Source: Phytophthora colocasiae | Taxonomy: Eukaryota; Oomycota; Peronosporomycetes; Peronosporales; Peronosporaceae | Assembly (NCBI GenBank): GCA_018806915.1 | Contig: JAGKQI010000094.1 | Location: 558,001 to 622,000 of the forward strand | Reading direction: 5' to 3' | DNA: 64,000 bases | Shown: positions 1-11,291 of the stretch, one piece after another | Position numbering within the stretch: position 1 is the stretch's first letter | Layout: each line of letters starts with the position of its first letter | Position numbers and translations under genes: made by a program | The notes under the pieces: model-generated | Databases searched by the model: none | Told to the model about the DNA's origin: nothing | Seen by the model: only the letters and a program-made list of their open reading frames with translations

Positions 1-847
1 AGAACCCCAGCTCTTGGAGCTGATCACGTAGTCATCAGGGAAGTTGGCAACACCATGCACGCGTACGTAAGTTTCTACAGCCGTCAGAAAACGGTTCTTC
101 CACTTTGCTGCTACCGCATTGCACACAAACCCGATCTCCTCGATTTTCTCGTAGTCGTGGAGAAATTGGTTGAAGTAATTACCACGATAACGCATATGCT
201 GCGCAATAAAGTCAAGTCGCATCCTCCACCTCTTCTGGCACAACGAAACGCGTTGCGGGATGTTGCAGTGTTTGTAGATATGATGGAAGGCTTGAAGGGC
301 TGGCAAGACATCTTCTTGCCACCTCTGGTCCGCGTCGTTCATACTAAAGCCTAATTGCTTCATATCTTCCCCGTCACACTCGATATATTCTGAATACGAA
401 GACTTGGATCGAATACTGTTCACTATTTCCTCCAAGGCGAATCCACGTAGCTCTGTCGGCCAACTCTCTGCAGTGTTTTCCCCGTCTTCACCCCCTGCCC
501 CTCTCACGAAATGCCTTGGAAATTCTGAGGTCACCGTAAATCTCTCTGTAGCGCCGAAAAGTTGGTATGATGATCATGTTCGAGGTATAATCCTTCGCCA
601 CCCAAATGAACCCAATGTCCTCGAGATCCTGACCCTGGTAATCGAGCAGAGTATCTCTCTTTTGACGTAGGTTATTCACCTTGAAGGCCAATTTCACCCT
701 CCGCTTGGGTCGTTTGGCACAAGTGGTTTCAGGATTACTTCCGGCACCTCTTTCGGAGCATCTCCCGGTGAAGGAGACAAGAACACATGAGAAGGCAGTC
801 AAAAGAAGTCGAAGCACCAGAGGAAAACGCAGTAGGAACGGCTGCAT
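1..847 (-). pseudogene. Helicase-associated-domain-like conserved protein, frameshifted, 3' end outside window
   Basis: Reading leftward from an ATG at 847, the protein starts with a hydrophobic, possibly mitochondrial or secretory leader. It then shows repeats with a spaced Trp, an L/F-G-F block and a VNxIR block (for example near 680-560, 465-370 and 345-150). This is the pattern of the helicase-associated (HA)-like repeat proteins that are numerous in Phytophthora and have no known role. The first frame stops at 488, but the repeat pattern continues in another frame from about 505 to base 1. One base is therefore gained or lost near 500-512, in or next to a TTT run. It could be a real pseudogene or an assembly error. 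The family call rests on the repeat pattern only. Confidence 0.5.
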
Positions 848-1324
848 GTCGAGTGTGCCAATGCCGGTAGACGCATGCTCAATGAAGAGGATTGGAGCTT
901 CGGACTATATAGTCCAGTCACCAGAAGATGGTGCAGTTAGGACGACTGCTTTTAGAGCAGGCATCCACGGATGTCTGTCTCGCGGAAGAAGATGCTGAAG
1001 AAGAGGTACTGTGAGAGAGTATCATTACGAGAGAGTGAGAGTTGGCAAGCTATAGAGAGAGAGAGAGAGAAGGCTTGCAGAACCAGATCGGAAATTACTA
1101 GTCGGTTTGGAATCGATATTAAGAGTTCTCTTCCTAGGAAGCTGTAACACAATAACACTAAAAAAAAACACCGTGCCCGGAGGAGCATCTCACCACCCCA
1201 GTGGAAGCTTATCAACTTGATTGTGTGCACTAAGATATTTTAGTTGGTTTTCCAATGTCTATCAATTTATCAGGTAAGTTCTTCTTGTATGTTAAAAAAA
1301 ATATACTTGTGTTGTATAAGTTAG
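848..1324. repeat. Spacer with a GA microsatellite
   Basis: This is non-coding sequence between the HA-like gene and the 3' end of the ABC transporter. A pure (GA)n tract lies at about 1054-1071 and an A-rich tract near 1159-1168. I see no gene. Confidence 0.7.
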
Positions 1325-4300
1325 CTACTTCTTCTGATGATTGACAAAACGTAGTGCGAGTAGACCCATGAAACGGAATAGCACGATGAAGCCCACGACA
1401 AAGCCGAAGTTCTCCCAGATCTCGCTGTGTTTCATCAGAAAAACATCTTCCATGTAGGTTTTCACCGTCATATTGTCCGGAAGCGAGGGAGGCAGACCTG
1501 TCATCACTTGACATCCGATCTCGGAACCATCTCCATCGCTCGGACAGTCTCCGAATACAAGGGAAGCTACCAAAGCCAGTGCATACTTGTGCGGTGTGCA
1601 GTGGTAGAGCCACTGGTACCCTTTTGGGATGGATGATGCAGGGGGGTTGAAGCCGTTGAAGAGGGAGAAGAAAGTCTGCAGCAACACACCAAAGATCGTC
1701 GCGGCTTCGACAGTTGGCAGCACGTACGACATCAACTGACCGAAGTAAGCTTGCCACAATGCGTGCATCGACAAGTGGAACCAATACGCGACGAATGTTT
1801 TCACACCTGTGAAGCCAACCATCGGGTAGTACGGAGCCATGAAGAGCAGCGTAGCGACGAACACGTACGGGATCTCCACCACTGTCGAACCCACAAAATA
1901 CCACAGCGCGTTGTACGTTTGGGACGCACGTTCACGGTAGAAGGCTAGGCGATCACCTGATGCAGTGGGCATGACGCTGCTGAAAGCGATGAAGCCGATG
2001 TAACCCGTTGTGCAGAACAACATCCCCATGCCCGAGTTGATACCGGCGTACGAACTATAGTCCGCACTGACGTACGTGACGCCGAACAGGAATCCGAGAA
2101 TCAAGAAGAGAGAGAACCGCGTCAAGTTATACGACGCTGTGCGCCAGTACATCCGGGAGAAACGTTGCAGTAGGAATCTGGCTTGGGTCAGCTCAGTTGC
2201 AGCGCGCTTGTCACTGTACTCTAGCGCTGGAATCGAGGGAGATGGATACGTCACCCCTGGGCGGTTCAAGTTCAATTGGAGAAGCTCAAACTGCTTGCTC
2301 GTCTCGAAGATCTTGACAAAGTCAGTCTTGTCTCCGTTGTTGTTGCCAACGCCAGCTCCGATCACCTCCAGCATCCACGTCGCTGGGTTGTACTTGTCCT
2401 CCAGCTTCTCCACGCCGTCAATGGACTCGAAGTACGCGATCATCTCATGAGCATCCTGGCCCAATTCGCCAGCGAACACCGTCTCACCCCCACGTTTCAG
2501 CAGTAGAAGACTGTCGAACACACCGAAGACCTCACTAGACGGTTGGTGGATCGTGCACAGCACTGTGCGGCCAGTGTCGGCTACTTTGCGCCCTCCGTCC
2601 ATGATGAGCTTAGCGGAGTGTGCATCCAGGCCACTCGTCGGTTCGTCCAAGAACAACACGCTCGGTTGCGCTGCTAACTCCACACCGATGGTCAAGCGCT
2701 TCATCTGCTCCATGGAGTGGTCGGCGATCGGGTGGAGCCCTAGTAGATCCAGACACTCGTTCACTGAGTCATACTTGTTGCTGTCGGGGACGTCGACACC
2801 TTGGCGCAGGAACGCGCTGAACGTGAGCGCCTCGCGGATAGTGGCCGACTCGGAATGGATGTCCATCTGCTCGCAGTATCCCGTGGACCGGCGGATAGCA
2901 AGGTCGGTGGCAGGGTGGCCATTAAGCAAGACCTGTCCGGTGATCGTGCCGTCAGTCTTTCGACCAGCAATTACGTCCATGAGCGTAGTCTTGCCGGCGC
3001 CAGAGGATCCCATGAGAGCCGTCATGGTGCCGGGTAGAGCGTACCCGCTGATTCCCTTGAGTAGATCGATGGTGCCCTTGGGGTTTGCTGGGTCCGACAC
3101 GGTGTACCAGAGATCCTTGAAGGCGACAGTGACTGGTATGAAGTGCTTCTCTCTATCAGGTTTCATCGAAATCACAGTGTCATTTTCCTTTGACGAGCTA
3201 CGAGGAGTCTGCATCAGTTCGTATTCATCCGAATCTCTGTCCTTGTTATCCTTATCCAGTGTCGCATTCTCGGGCCTTTCGAAGCGGTGATACTCGAGTA
3301 CGAGGTAAGAGAGAGACATAAAGAAGATGTACGCTGCTACCATGAACACCATGCCGTACCAGAGCCAGAACTTCTCGGTTTGTACCTCAAACGTTGTCAG
3401 TGAGTACTTGCCCATGGTCATGTTGTACTTTTCGCAATAGTCAGTACCGTCGTACACGCACGTATCGAAGATTGGGTCCATGTACTGATTGATTGCAAGT
3501 GCACGGACACTCCACGCGGCGTGGAGTCCACGCCATCGGGTCGATCCAGTAGATCCAAATGAGGTAGTCGGGAATCTGCTCTTTCGTGATGGTAAAGCCG
3601 GCGAACATTAAGTAGAGAAGGACGGAAACCATGGAGATCGGAGTGGCCACATTCAAATTAGGCGCCGCACAGGACAGGAAGAAGAACCAGGACGCCATGG
3701 CCAGGTTCGTCAGGAACAACATGAGTTCGAAGATGAGAAACGCTTCAACTGTAGCTACGTATCCACACATCCAGTACACCATGGAGCCGAACACCAAGCT
3801 TTCAGCGATACCCAACGGGATTTGACTCACTGAATTGCCCAGTACGAACGACGACGTGCGAAAGAAGTTGGCTCGACGCTGCTTGTAAAACACATCGCGA
3901 GCAGCCATGATCATCGGATTTGAGACTGTTGACCGAAAGCGACGAACGAGACAGCGTTGAAGATGAGACCCATGACAAGCTGCGCGTTGCTCTCTTGGAA
4001 CTGGAAGTACGTGCTCGAATACAACAGCCCCATCATAAGTGTCATGGCAGAGCGACCAGCAAGGAACGCTTTGTCGCGAGATGTTAGAGTGATTTGGCGC
4101 CGCGTCACAGCCATAGTGCTGTCCCAGAAGCTCTGATGGAATTCGGGGATTGGGTCGAAGTGTTTTGCACTGCCCTCAATGAGATTCGGGTCGATCGGAC
4201 GAAGCAGCTCTTCCTCCACCCTCTTGTAGATGGCAGAACGAGTGAAAACATCACCATATTCACTGGCTGAGTGAGGGATGGTCGTTATCGAGTCCACCTC

Positions 4301-4463
4301 GTACTGAGTCTGCTTGCTCGTTCCAAGATCCAACAGGAAATCAGCCACGTCGCGATCTGGAGGACATTTGATGCCCAGACTTTCGAAGTAGCCCAGAGCT
4401 TTTGCGCGTGGGCCATTGTACATCATATACCCCTCGTTCAAGATCATCACGTTGTCGAACAAT
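1325..4463 (-). pseudogene. PDR-type ABC transporter (ABCG full-size), C-terminal two thirds, frame-broken
   Basis: This is the 3' part of a pleiotropic-drug-resistance ABC transporter, a plasma-membrane exporter with NBD-TMD-NBD-TMD order. It holds the end of NBD1, the first membrane domain (about 4100-3500) and a second NBD with Walker A GSSGAGKTT and Walker B VLFLDEPTSGLD. The LTIGVEL signature and the last membrane domain follow, ending at 1325. Two breaks are visible. A C is missing from a CCC run near 3915, which brings an immediate TGA, and 16 extra bases lie near 3518-3534. The outer frames agree with each other and the middle third is in a different frame. The 5' part lies at 10336-11269, beyond an LTR element; without the element and one target-site copy, the reading frame across the junction is continuous. 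The gene is very likely non-functional unless the single-base change is an error. Confidence 0.88.
3511..3534. repeat. Quasipalindromic insertion in the ABC transporter
   Basis: Bases 3518-3534 form a palindrome with arms GGCGTGGA and TCCACGCC around one central base. A third copy of the arm lies at 3511-3517. Skipping 16 bases here restores a normal family reading after the conserved WIDPMAW block. This points to a templated (strand-switch) insertion as the cause of the frame break. Confidence 0.7.
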
Positions 4464-4847
4464 TGTAGTATTCCCGGGGTCGAAATTCAAAGTCGTTAAC
4501 ACAAGGCAATGCGGGGGCTAGCCCGCAGGAACTGTAGCCTAGTGTATTGATAAGAAATTGAAGAGTGAGCTTCGGCAACGAGCCTCCACTCAGAGAGAAC
4601 GAGTACTTGAAGGCAGAACTCCTTGAAGTTGCTGCTCGCCAAGCAATCATTCCTAAGGATACATGTAGCTAGACATACAAGCTCCAAGTGCAAACAAAGT
4701 CAGCCACTAACAGCCTGACCTGTTATAACATGTAGAACATGAAGTTGCCTCAGCTGATGCTGTAGGACACAGTCTGTGATGTCTGCTTGGGGAGTGCGCA
4801 GTCTGTTGCACGTTAGAACTAAGCTTTAGAGCCTAGGTTCTACTACA
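4464..4847 (-). repeat. 3' LTR of the gypsy element
   Basis: This 384-bp repeat matches 9952-10335 along its whole length by eye. It starts one base after the left target-site copy and carries the TG..CA ends of an LTR. It falls inside the NBD1 coding region of the transporter. Confidence 0.95.
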
Positions 4848-4862
4848 CTGCCCCCGAAGCTT
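4848..4862 (-). other. Polypurine tract of the gypsy element
   Basis: On the minus strand the bases next to the 3' LTR read as a purine-rich tract ending GGGGGCAG. This is the expected place and composition for plus-strand priming. No clear TGG-type primer-binding site follows the other LTR, where the adjoining bases (minus strand, from 9951) are AAGAATTCTT. Confidence 0.6.
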
Positions 4863-4944
4863 AGTTCCCCACGTCTTCCTCTGGAAAACGTGCAAGGGTT
4901 CAACTTCGGCATCATTGACCTTGTGTAGATTCACATTGGTGAAG

Positions 4945-6871
4945 CTACGGGGTTCCAACCGTACGCGCCTTGCGTTTGCGGCTAGATCGTCGTAGTTGAT
5001 GCCGCTGCTCGTTGCAGAGTCCTTGTGCTGGCATTGCGTCCGAAACACTAGGCACATCTGCAGCAACAGTCACCACTCTAGTCAGGCGTCCATGAGGCAA
5101 GTTATTCTCACTGGAGGTCCGCTTGACTCGTCGTCGAGCTCCTGGACGCTCAGCGCCAGTCTCTTTATCATTTGTACCTTCGCCTTGCTGAGAAATACTG
5201 CTAACAGTACTTCGGGCAGTTTGGCGGCGGCGTTTCTTACCGGTCGGCATTCGTTTTGACTCCTTCGCATTGCCTGATGGCACATGCGCTAAGCTGGCAG
5301 GCAAGGTCTCCGTAGTTGTCGAAATAGTTCGTTGTGCACGGTTTCCAGCAAGCTTCTGCCAATAGTCAGATAACCGGGTGTCTCGGGCTTGTGCCACATA
5401 GTTGTCTAGTAACACGTGAATATCAGTAGCGAGGCTCTGCATTGGCTCATAAGAGTCCTCGATCGTCTCCAAGCCCTTCCAGTTCACTAACACTTCAAAG
5501 TCCTGGATATCTTCGTTCCACCGATGTGACTTAAGCTCATTTACAGCGAGCAATATTCCTTGCGAGGCCACATGCTCCAACAATTCCTTGGTGATGTCGA
5601 GGCTACTGTCAGCGTAAAATTTCAGCCGAGATGCATGCACATCAAGCTCGTCACCGGTGACGAGGTGCTGTACGTGAAATGAGTGTGCATCAGCACGTAA
5701 TACTCGATAAGGTCCAACCCATGTCACCTGCAACTTGTTCTTGTGTTTTTCATCCACTCGTGACCGCAAGACAAAATCACCTTCAGAGAAGTTAACGAGA
5801 TTTTCCCCCCGCTCTTTCTTCTTATTCAGAAGTCTCTGTTTCAGACGCTGGTCTTCCACAGCGTTGTGCATCACTTGCATGCTGGAGCGCAGCTCTGCGA
5901 GATACTCCTCAATTCGGTCACTGTCAGGGATAGTTTGCAACTTGCCATGGTCCGGTAGATAGAACTCACGCAGCGGTGTTGGACATTCCAAGCCCGTAAA
6001 CAGCTCCACTGGAGCACGATTCGCCAGAGAAGGAACTGCAGTGTGGTTCAAGTTTGCCTGAATTATCGGCACCGTAGACCCAGTCCTTGTAGCTGATCTT
6101 GTACTCCAGGATCATTGCACGCACCACTTGTAGGATGTCGCGATTTACCCTCTCTATGGATCCGTTTATCCAAGGTGAGTACGCGGGGTGAACTTCTGCA
6201 AAGTACGTAGACGACGTGCTAGTTCGGCAACAACTTCATTCTTGAAATGTGAACCGCAATCAGATACCCACTCAGGTGGCAGGCCAAACCGCGAGTGCCA
6301 AACCAGCAGTGCTTCCACCGCTACTCTGCTGTCAGCTGTGTCTGCAACTACTAACTCGCAATAATGCGTTGCATGGTCCTTGAGGACCAGGATGTACTTG
6401 CTTGTGCCATAGCTGCTTCCCAGGTAGAGATAATCGATATGTAGCAGCAATCCATTACGCGTTTTGCAATCGATCACTTCGCCCCAAGGGCGTGGGATGA
6501 CATTTCCCTCGAGAGTGCAGACACAATAGGCAATCCTTCACAAAAGTCTTGACAATGGTTGTAATTCCATCGATAGCGAAAATCCGAGACAAATGCGTCT
6601 GCATCACATTCTGGCCACGATGGCCTTGTGCACCGCAATGCGCTACAATACAGAGGCGCTGGATCAGGTCTGTAGCCGTGCTGGGTACCCAAATCCGTCC
6701 CTCTAGGGTTAAAAGGCCGTTGTCAGCAATATCTACATTGGCCGGAGCGTCCGAAGTTGCTTGGACCTCGGCAAGTTCTGCCACCGTGGGCCAAACGAAA
6801 GAATCAGCATCCAGAGGTCGAAGTGACGATGGCTGTGACTCTGTCAAGGTTCGTGTAGATGGTGACACCAT
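4945..6871 (-). pseudogene. Gypsy integrase with chromodomain, frameshifted
   Basis: The integrase region covers three reading frames. At 6871-6455 is the H..H..C..C zinc-binding head. At 6477-6166 is the catalytic core with the first two Asp residues (HIDYL and SDCGSHF). From about 6175 to 4945 come the block with the catalytic Glu (GSIERVN), the C-terminal domain and a chromodomain (about 5560-5390), then a basic tail. The frame slips near 6480 in a GGGG run and near 6187, where a base is missing before a CACCCC tract. Each piece reads well by itself, so the enzyme was recently intact. It would insert the element's DNA, with the chromodomain guiding target choice. Confidence 0.85.
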
Positions 6872-8240
6872 AGTCGCTTCTTCAGGGATCTAAGACGCTT
6901 CACCTTCGCTGTTGAGTGATTACCAGCCCAACGAGATATCATATCGGCCCAAACATTGTCAGGGCCGGGCACATGCTCCACGACGTATCGGTAGTTCAAA
7001 AGCTTCATAGACCACCTCAACAACTTGCCTTTCACATGTTTCTTCACATTCTGGTGGGGTGCGAAGACGTGAATTAAATTTCTGTGGTCGCAGTACATTC
7101 GAAAAGGCTTTGGACGCAGTAAGAGATAGTCAAGCTTTTGACAAGCGACCACAATAGGTAGGGCCTCCTTTTCCGTCACCGTCCAGTTCAACTGACTTCC
7201 AGTAAATGTACCGCTCATGCAAAGGAGGAGCCGGTGCTGTTGCTCAGTAGCCGGCAGCTTCGAGTCAAAATTCACCACTTGAGTCACAATGAGAGCCCAC
7301 CCAATGTCTGATGCATCTGTAAACAGACAGGTAGTAGCTGAGTCATCAGGAAAATCGAGCGTAGCACATGTGGCTAGCATTTCCTTGACGTTATCAAAAG
7401 CAACGCGCTCGTCTTCAGTTAATTCCAGCACAATTCCAGCTGCTGCATGGCGCGTACGTTTGGTAGAAGCAAGTGCGGTATCCAGGCGTTTCTGAAGTGG
7501 CTGTACTTGTCGCGCGTAATCCACAATGCTTTCTCTCATCCAGTTAACAGCACAGACAAATTGCTGCAATTCGCCAGCGGTCTTTGGGTACGGGATCTGC
7601 CGAAGTGTGTCAATCCGTTGTGAATCATGGCGAACACCTTGGTGATCCAGCACTCGTCCACACCACTTCACTTCAGTTTGATAGAGACTGGACTTTTTAG
7701 CACTAAGCTTGAGACCAAACTGATTCAGTAACGCGAAGAATTCACCCAACTTAACCATGTATGTATCCATGTCAGCAGCGTACAACAGCAAGTCATCAAT
7801 CCAGATAAGTAGATGCTCGTAGAGTAAACTCGCAAAGCATGTCTCCATTGTCTTCTGGAAGAAAATAGCTGCGTCACTACTTCCTTGAGGAACACGACGG
7901 GGTGTGAATATTTTCTCGTCAGTCATGTACGACAGCAATTCCTGACAGAATTCTGCAAGTGGCAACTGCCAAAAACCCTTCAAGAAATCAAAAAGTCCAA
8001 AGTGTTTCATTCCTCGAGCATTTTCCATAACTACAGCGAGGATTGGCATCACTGCAGCCATTATTTCTGTCTGGTCATTCAATACTCGGTAGTCTGTCGT
8101 TTGTCGAAGGTCCAATAGATCCGCGCTCTTCTTCACCGGCAAAACAGGACTCGCCCAACGACTATCAGGATTCTCATAGACCAGTCCTAGTGCAACAAGA
8201 CGCGCGTTAAATTCTCGTAAAAACTTCCTGATATGAGGCG
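6844..8240 (-). pseudogene. Gypsy reverse transcriptase and RNase H, frameshifted at both ends
   Basis: The frame from about 8240 to 6844 has the RT fingers and palm, with the catalytic box WIDDLLLYA near 7790 and the thumb after it. An RNase H domain follows, starting with LFTDASD near 7330. The join with gag-protease falls near 8207-8240, where the frames overlap and a shift is needed. The join with integrase at 6844-6871 also needs a shift. Whether the gag-pol shift is programmed or a defect cannot be told from one copy. Confidence 0.85.
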
Positions 8241-9868
8241 GGTATTTGCGGGCTTACACTTCGTGGGGCGAGCCCCGTTTTCAATCGAATCTCCATTGGT
8301 GGGACACTAGCAGGAGGATCCGCTCGGAGCTCCAGGCGCCACACGTCATATGCATGAGCAATAGTCCGCAACTGCTCCACACGTTCCACAGGAAATCCAT
8401 TCTCCACCGCACGATCAATCAATCTTTCAACAGCAGCGAAAATATCATCGTCATCAGATGGAGTTTTATCAGGATTCACGGGCATTTCGTCAGCTTCAAG
8501 CTCCACTGGGTCACCGGTCAAATCATCGATGTTGTGGCTGGCCAGTTGCTCAAGCTGTCTATCGACGTCAATACCCAACATCACCAACAAATCATTCCCC
8601 ACAATGAACTCTTCATCGTCCACGTCGACAATAAGTACGTCCACTAATCCCATAGGATCGACAGGGCCAGCCGCAGTTTGAATTAGTACTTGAAGACAAG
8701 TCTTCCATTCAGCTGTCACCCACGTCGCTCCAAATGCCTGGGTGCGAACAGGAGTATCAAGTTTTTCCTTCGTTACACTCGGATCGGCAACTAGAAGGCG
8801 TTTCCAGTGCGAAAGTCTAATCACAGTGAAATCCGAGCCGCTATCAGGACAGTACGGCAGCTCCAGGACTCCATTCAATACCACATGTCGCTCTGTGTTA
8901 GGTAAAAGCTCACCGAGGCGTTTGGTACGCGCCTTCTTGGCCTTGCGCGCATCACGCAATTTCTGTACGAGCTCCTTTTTTTCGTCCTCACTTGCCTCCG
9001 TACACTCACGCAGCCAATGCATGGCCTTGCATTTCGGACATGGACCTGGAGGTTGACGTGAAGCCTCTGTTTTAGCCTTGGGCTTGGTCTTCTGATCGAC
9101 CTTTACTCTCGCAGTGTCTCTACTAGTCGAATCTTGAAGCGCCGTTCCGTTCGACTGCTTCGATTGCTTCTTATCCTTTTGCTTCTTAGACGAAATAGCC
9201 TCACGCCCGGACGCCTCCTGTCGCTGTTTCTTTTGGCGCTGATAATAGCGCTCATGCTCCGTTGCACGCTCGACTATCAGATCGAAAAGAAGTTTCGCGT
9301 TGGACGCGGCAGCCTTGTCAGTAAAACGGACTCTCTGCTTCACTTCCTTCTTTAACGCCTCTGGCCGTAGCGATGCTATCAACCGCTTGCACTTCTCTTT
9401 CACGCCATCTACCTCAGAAAAACATTCTGTCAAGCCATTCTCCAACGTAATGGTATTAAACAGCATGAAGTAGTCGATATAGCGGGCTCTCACGTCGCTC
9501 TCGGCCATGTTGGGCTTTAGTTCACGCTCATAAAGGTCCTTGATGTCAGGCAAGGAGCCGTTTTTCACGCTCGAGATGATCTTCTCGATCTCAGTTACCA
9601 GCATGTCGTCGGTGGCGTTAGCTGGCGAGACTCCAAGCTGGAGCTCGCAGAAAGCGTCCAGCAGGTGGGGGTTGAATGCTCCTGCGACAGACTCTACCAC
9701 AGCTTCAAAAGCTTCACCAGTCACACGGCAGCGCGCGTGCAGCTTCGCCTCATAGTCGTGTCTTTCCTTCCTCCAGTTCACCAGTGCTCCATGAGAGGTC
9801 GACACTATCTTTGGTGGTAAAACCGGGGTAAACAGTGGTACAGAACCAGTCGCTCCAGCGTCCGCCAT
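8207..9868 (-). CDS. Gypsy gag with zinc knuckle and aspartic protease
   Basis: This is a 553-residue open frame starting at an ATG about 80 bp inside the 5' LTR. The N-terminal half is a helical capsid-like gag. A lysine-rich linker follows, then one zinc knuckle of C-x2-C-x4-H-x4-C form (CPKCKAMHWLREC, near 9030). After it comes a retropepsin-like protease with the active-site triplet DSG near 8850. The protein packages element RNA and matures the polyprotein. Related gag pieces occur at 56924-57483 and 60104-60263. Confidence 0.85.
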   Translation of the reverse strand: MADAGATGSVPLFTPVLPPKIVSTSHGALVNWRKERHDYEAKLHARCRVTGEAFEAVVESVAGAFNPHLLDAFCELQLGVSPANATDDMLVTEIEKIISSVKNGSLPDIKDLYERELKPNMAESDVRARYIDYFMLFNTITLENGLTECFSEVDGVKEKCKRLIASLRPEALKKEVKQRVRFTDKAAASNAKLLFDLIVERATEHERYYQRQKKQRQEASGREAISSKKQKDKKQSKQSNGTALQDSTSRDTARVKVDQKTKPKAKTEASRQPPGPCPKCKAMHWLRECTEASEDEKKELVQKLRDARKAKKARTKRLGELLPNTERHVVLNGVLELPYCPDSGSDFTVIRLSHWKRLLVADPSVTKEKLDTPVRTQAFGATWVTAEWKTCLQVLIQTAAGPVDPMGLVDVLIVDVDDEEFIVGNDLLVMLGIDVDRQLEQLASHNIDDLTGDPVELEADEMPVNPDKTPSDDDDIFAAVERLIDRAVENGFPVERVEQLRTIAHAYDVWRLELRADPPASVPPMEIRLKTGLAPRSVSPQIPASYQEVFTRI

Positions 9869-9951
9869 CTTGAGTTGTCTTCAACTTCAGTTGTCCACTA
9901 GCTGTACAACAGGTCGTTGCACTTCAATGGAAAACCTACTAAAGAATTCTT

Positions 9952-10335
9952 TGTAGTATTCCCGGGGTCGAAATTCAAAGTCGTTAACACAAGGCAATGC
10001 GGGGGCTAGCCCGCAGGAACTGTAGCCTAGTGTATTGATAAGAAATTGAAGAGTGAGCTTCGGCAACGAGCCTCCACTCAGAGAGAACGAGTACTTGAAG
10101 GCAGAACTCCTTGAAGTTGCTGCTCGCCAAGCAATCATTCCTAAGGATACATGTAGCTAGACATACAAGCTCCAAGTGCAAACAAAGTCAGCCACTAACA
10201 GCCTGACCTGTTATAACATGTAGAACATGAAGTTGCCTCAGCTGATGCTGTAGGACACAGTCTGTGATGTCTGCTTGGGGAGTGCGCAGTCTGTTGCACG
10301 TTAGAACTAAGCTTTAGAGCCTAGGTTCTACTACA
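9952..10335 (-). repeat. 5' LTR of the gypsy element
   Basis: This is the second 384-bp LTR, the same as 4464-4847 at every position I compared. Transcription should start inside it and run left. The second copy of the 5-bp target duplication follows at 10336-10340. Confidence 0.95.
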
Positions 10336-11269
10336 ACAATTCAAAAACCTCGGGCGACGGCTGAAGCAGCGAGATGACCAATGTCTTGCGGAATTTCTTG
10401 GCGATTGAGCACTGCGTGGCGATGATATCGAAGGTGGCAGCGCTGTCAAGCCCCGTGCTGATCTCGTCCATCATCATTACGTGCTTGTTGCCGAACGCCA
10501 TCTCACCAGTTGTGACGCGCTTGCGTTCTCCACCAGAGATGCCACGGATCATAGCGTCACCCACTATAGTGTTCTGACAGGTATCGAGTCCGAGCTGCTG
10601 GATGACTATCTCCGGGTAGTGCTTGGACATTGCTCTGACGGCATTCAGTGCGGCCTTGTTCTCCTGATCTGAGCCATTGGCCAAGTCTCCATCGAAGAAT
10701 CCACCGCTGCAAGCGTGCGCGAACTCGAGCGTCTCCTTAACAGTGAGCGACGGATTGTGCTTGTCTTGCTGAGAGACGTAGGAGACGAACTGTGGCAACT
10801 GTCTACGCAATTCCTTAACTGATGATCCGTTGTATGTGATTTCACCCTCTAGTGTGATGTTTCTGTCATTAGGGAAGCGTCCACTAAGTAGTTTCATCAG
10901 GGATGACTTGCCGGATCCAGGCTGACCGAGTATGAGCGTAATGGTACCAGGTTTGAAGATACCGCTGACGTTCTTGAGGATCTGCTTCTTGACTATGTGT
11001 TTCTTGGCAGTCATCGCTCGGAAACTCTTCCTAAACTCATTGCTGAGTGTGGGCAGCTCCACCTTGACGTCAGTCTCGTCCTTGACAGTGATATCGGCCG
11101 AGATGGAGATATCCTTGCAACGTACTTCCATCTGTGGAAGTGACTTGCCCAACGCCTTCTCCATACAAGACGCGACGTGTGCGTGTAGTGCTTGTGGACC
11201 TTGTGCCATTAGCATTTTACCATTGACGTACTTGATAGTGACGTCCGATGTGTCCGTTTGGGAAGACAT
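10336..11269 (-). pseudogene. PDR-type ABC transporter, N-terminal part
   Basis: This is the 5' third of the transporter that continues at 4463-1325. The start is taken at ATG 11269, where the protein begins MSSQTD. An in-frame Met upstream falls in bases of the hAT element or its target duplication and is less likely. The first nucleotide-binding domain is complete up to its end, with Walker A GQPGSGKSS near 10920, signature GISGGERKR near 10540 and Walker B VMMMDE near 10470. Typical of PDR proteins, this NBD comes before any membrane segment. Translation now runs into a stop made by the first bases of the LTR. Confidence 0.88.
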
Positions 11270-11283
11270 GGTATCACCTCCCA

Positions 11284-11291
11284 TTCTGAAA
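11284..11291. repeat. hAT target-site duplication, left copy
   Basis: The 8-bp word TTCTGAAA stands directly before the left terminal repeat and again at 13699-13706 after the right one. Eight bases is the standard hAT duplication length. It lies 15 bp upstream of the transporter ATG. Confidence 0.9.

Larger units (their letters stand above)
4464..10335 (-). mobile_element. Ty3/gypsy chromodomain LTR retrotransposon inserted in the ABC transporter gene
   Basis: The element is 5,872 bp, transcribed leftward. Its two 384-bp LTRs (4464-4847 and 9952-10335) read as identical, begin TGTAGT and end ACTACA on the plus strand. A perfect 5-bp target duplication ACAAT lies at 4459-4463 and 10336-10340. 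The internal order is gag, zinc knuckle, protease, reverse transcriptase, RNase H, integrase, chromodomain, which is the Ty3/gypsy order. Identical LTRs mean a recent insertion, yet pol has several frame breaks, so this copy may have moved in trans or may carry sequence errors. Confidence 0.95.

Noticed and set aside
1230..1904. Minus-strand frame of 224 codons at the end of the ABC gene
   Set aside because: It overlaps the transporter in another frame and shows no family pattern.
2553..3290. Plus-strand frame of 245 codons opposite the ABC transporter
   Set aside because: It is the shadow of the second nucleotide-binding domain, whose Walker motifs are on the minus strand.
9930..9951. tRNA primer-binding site after the 5' LTR
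   Set aside because: The bases next to the LTR do not start with TGG and read AAGAATTCTT, so no tRNA 3' end match can be claimed.
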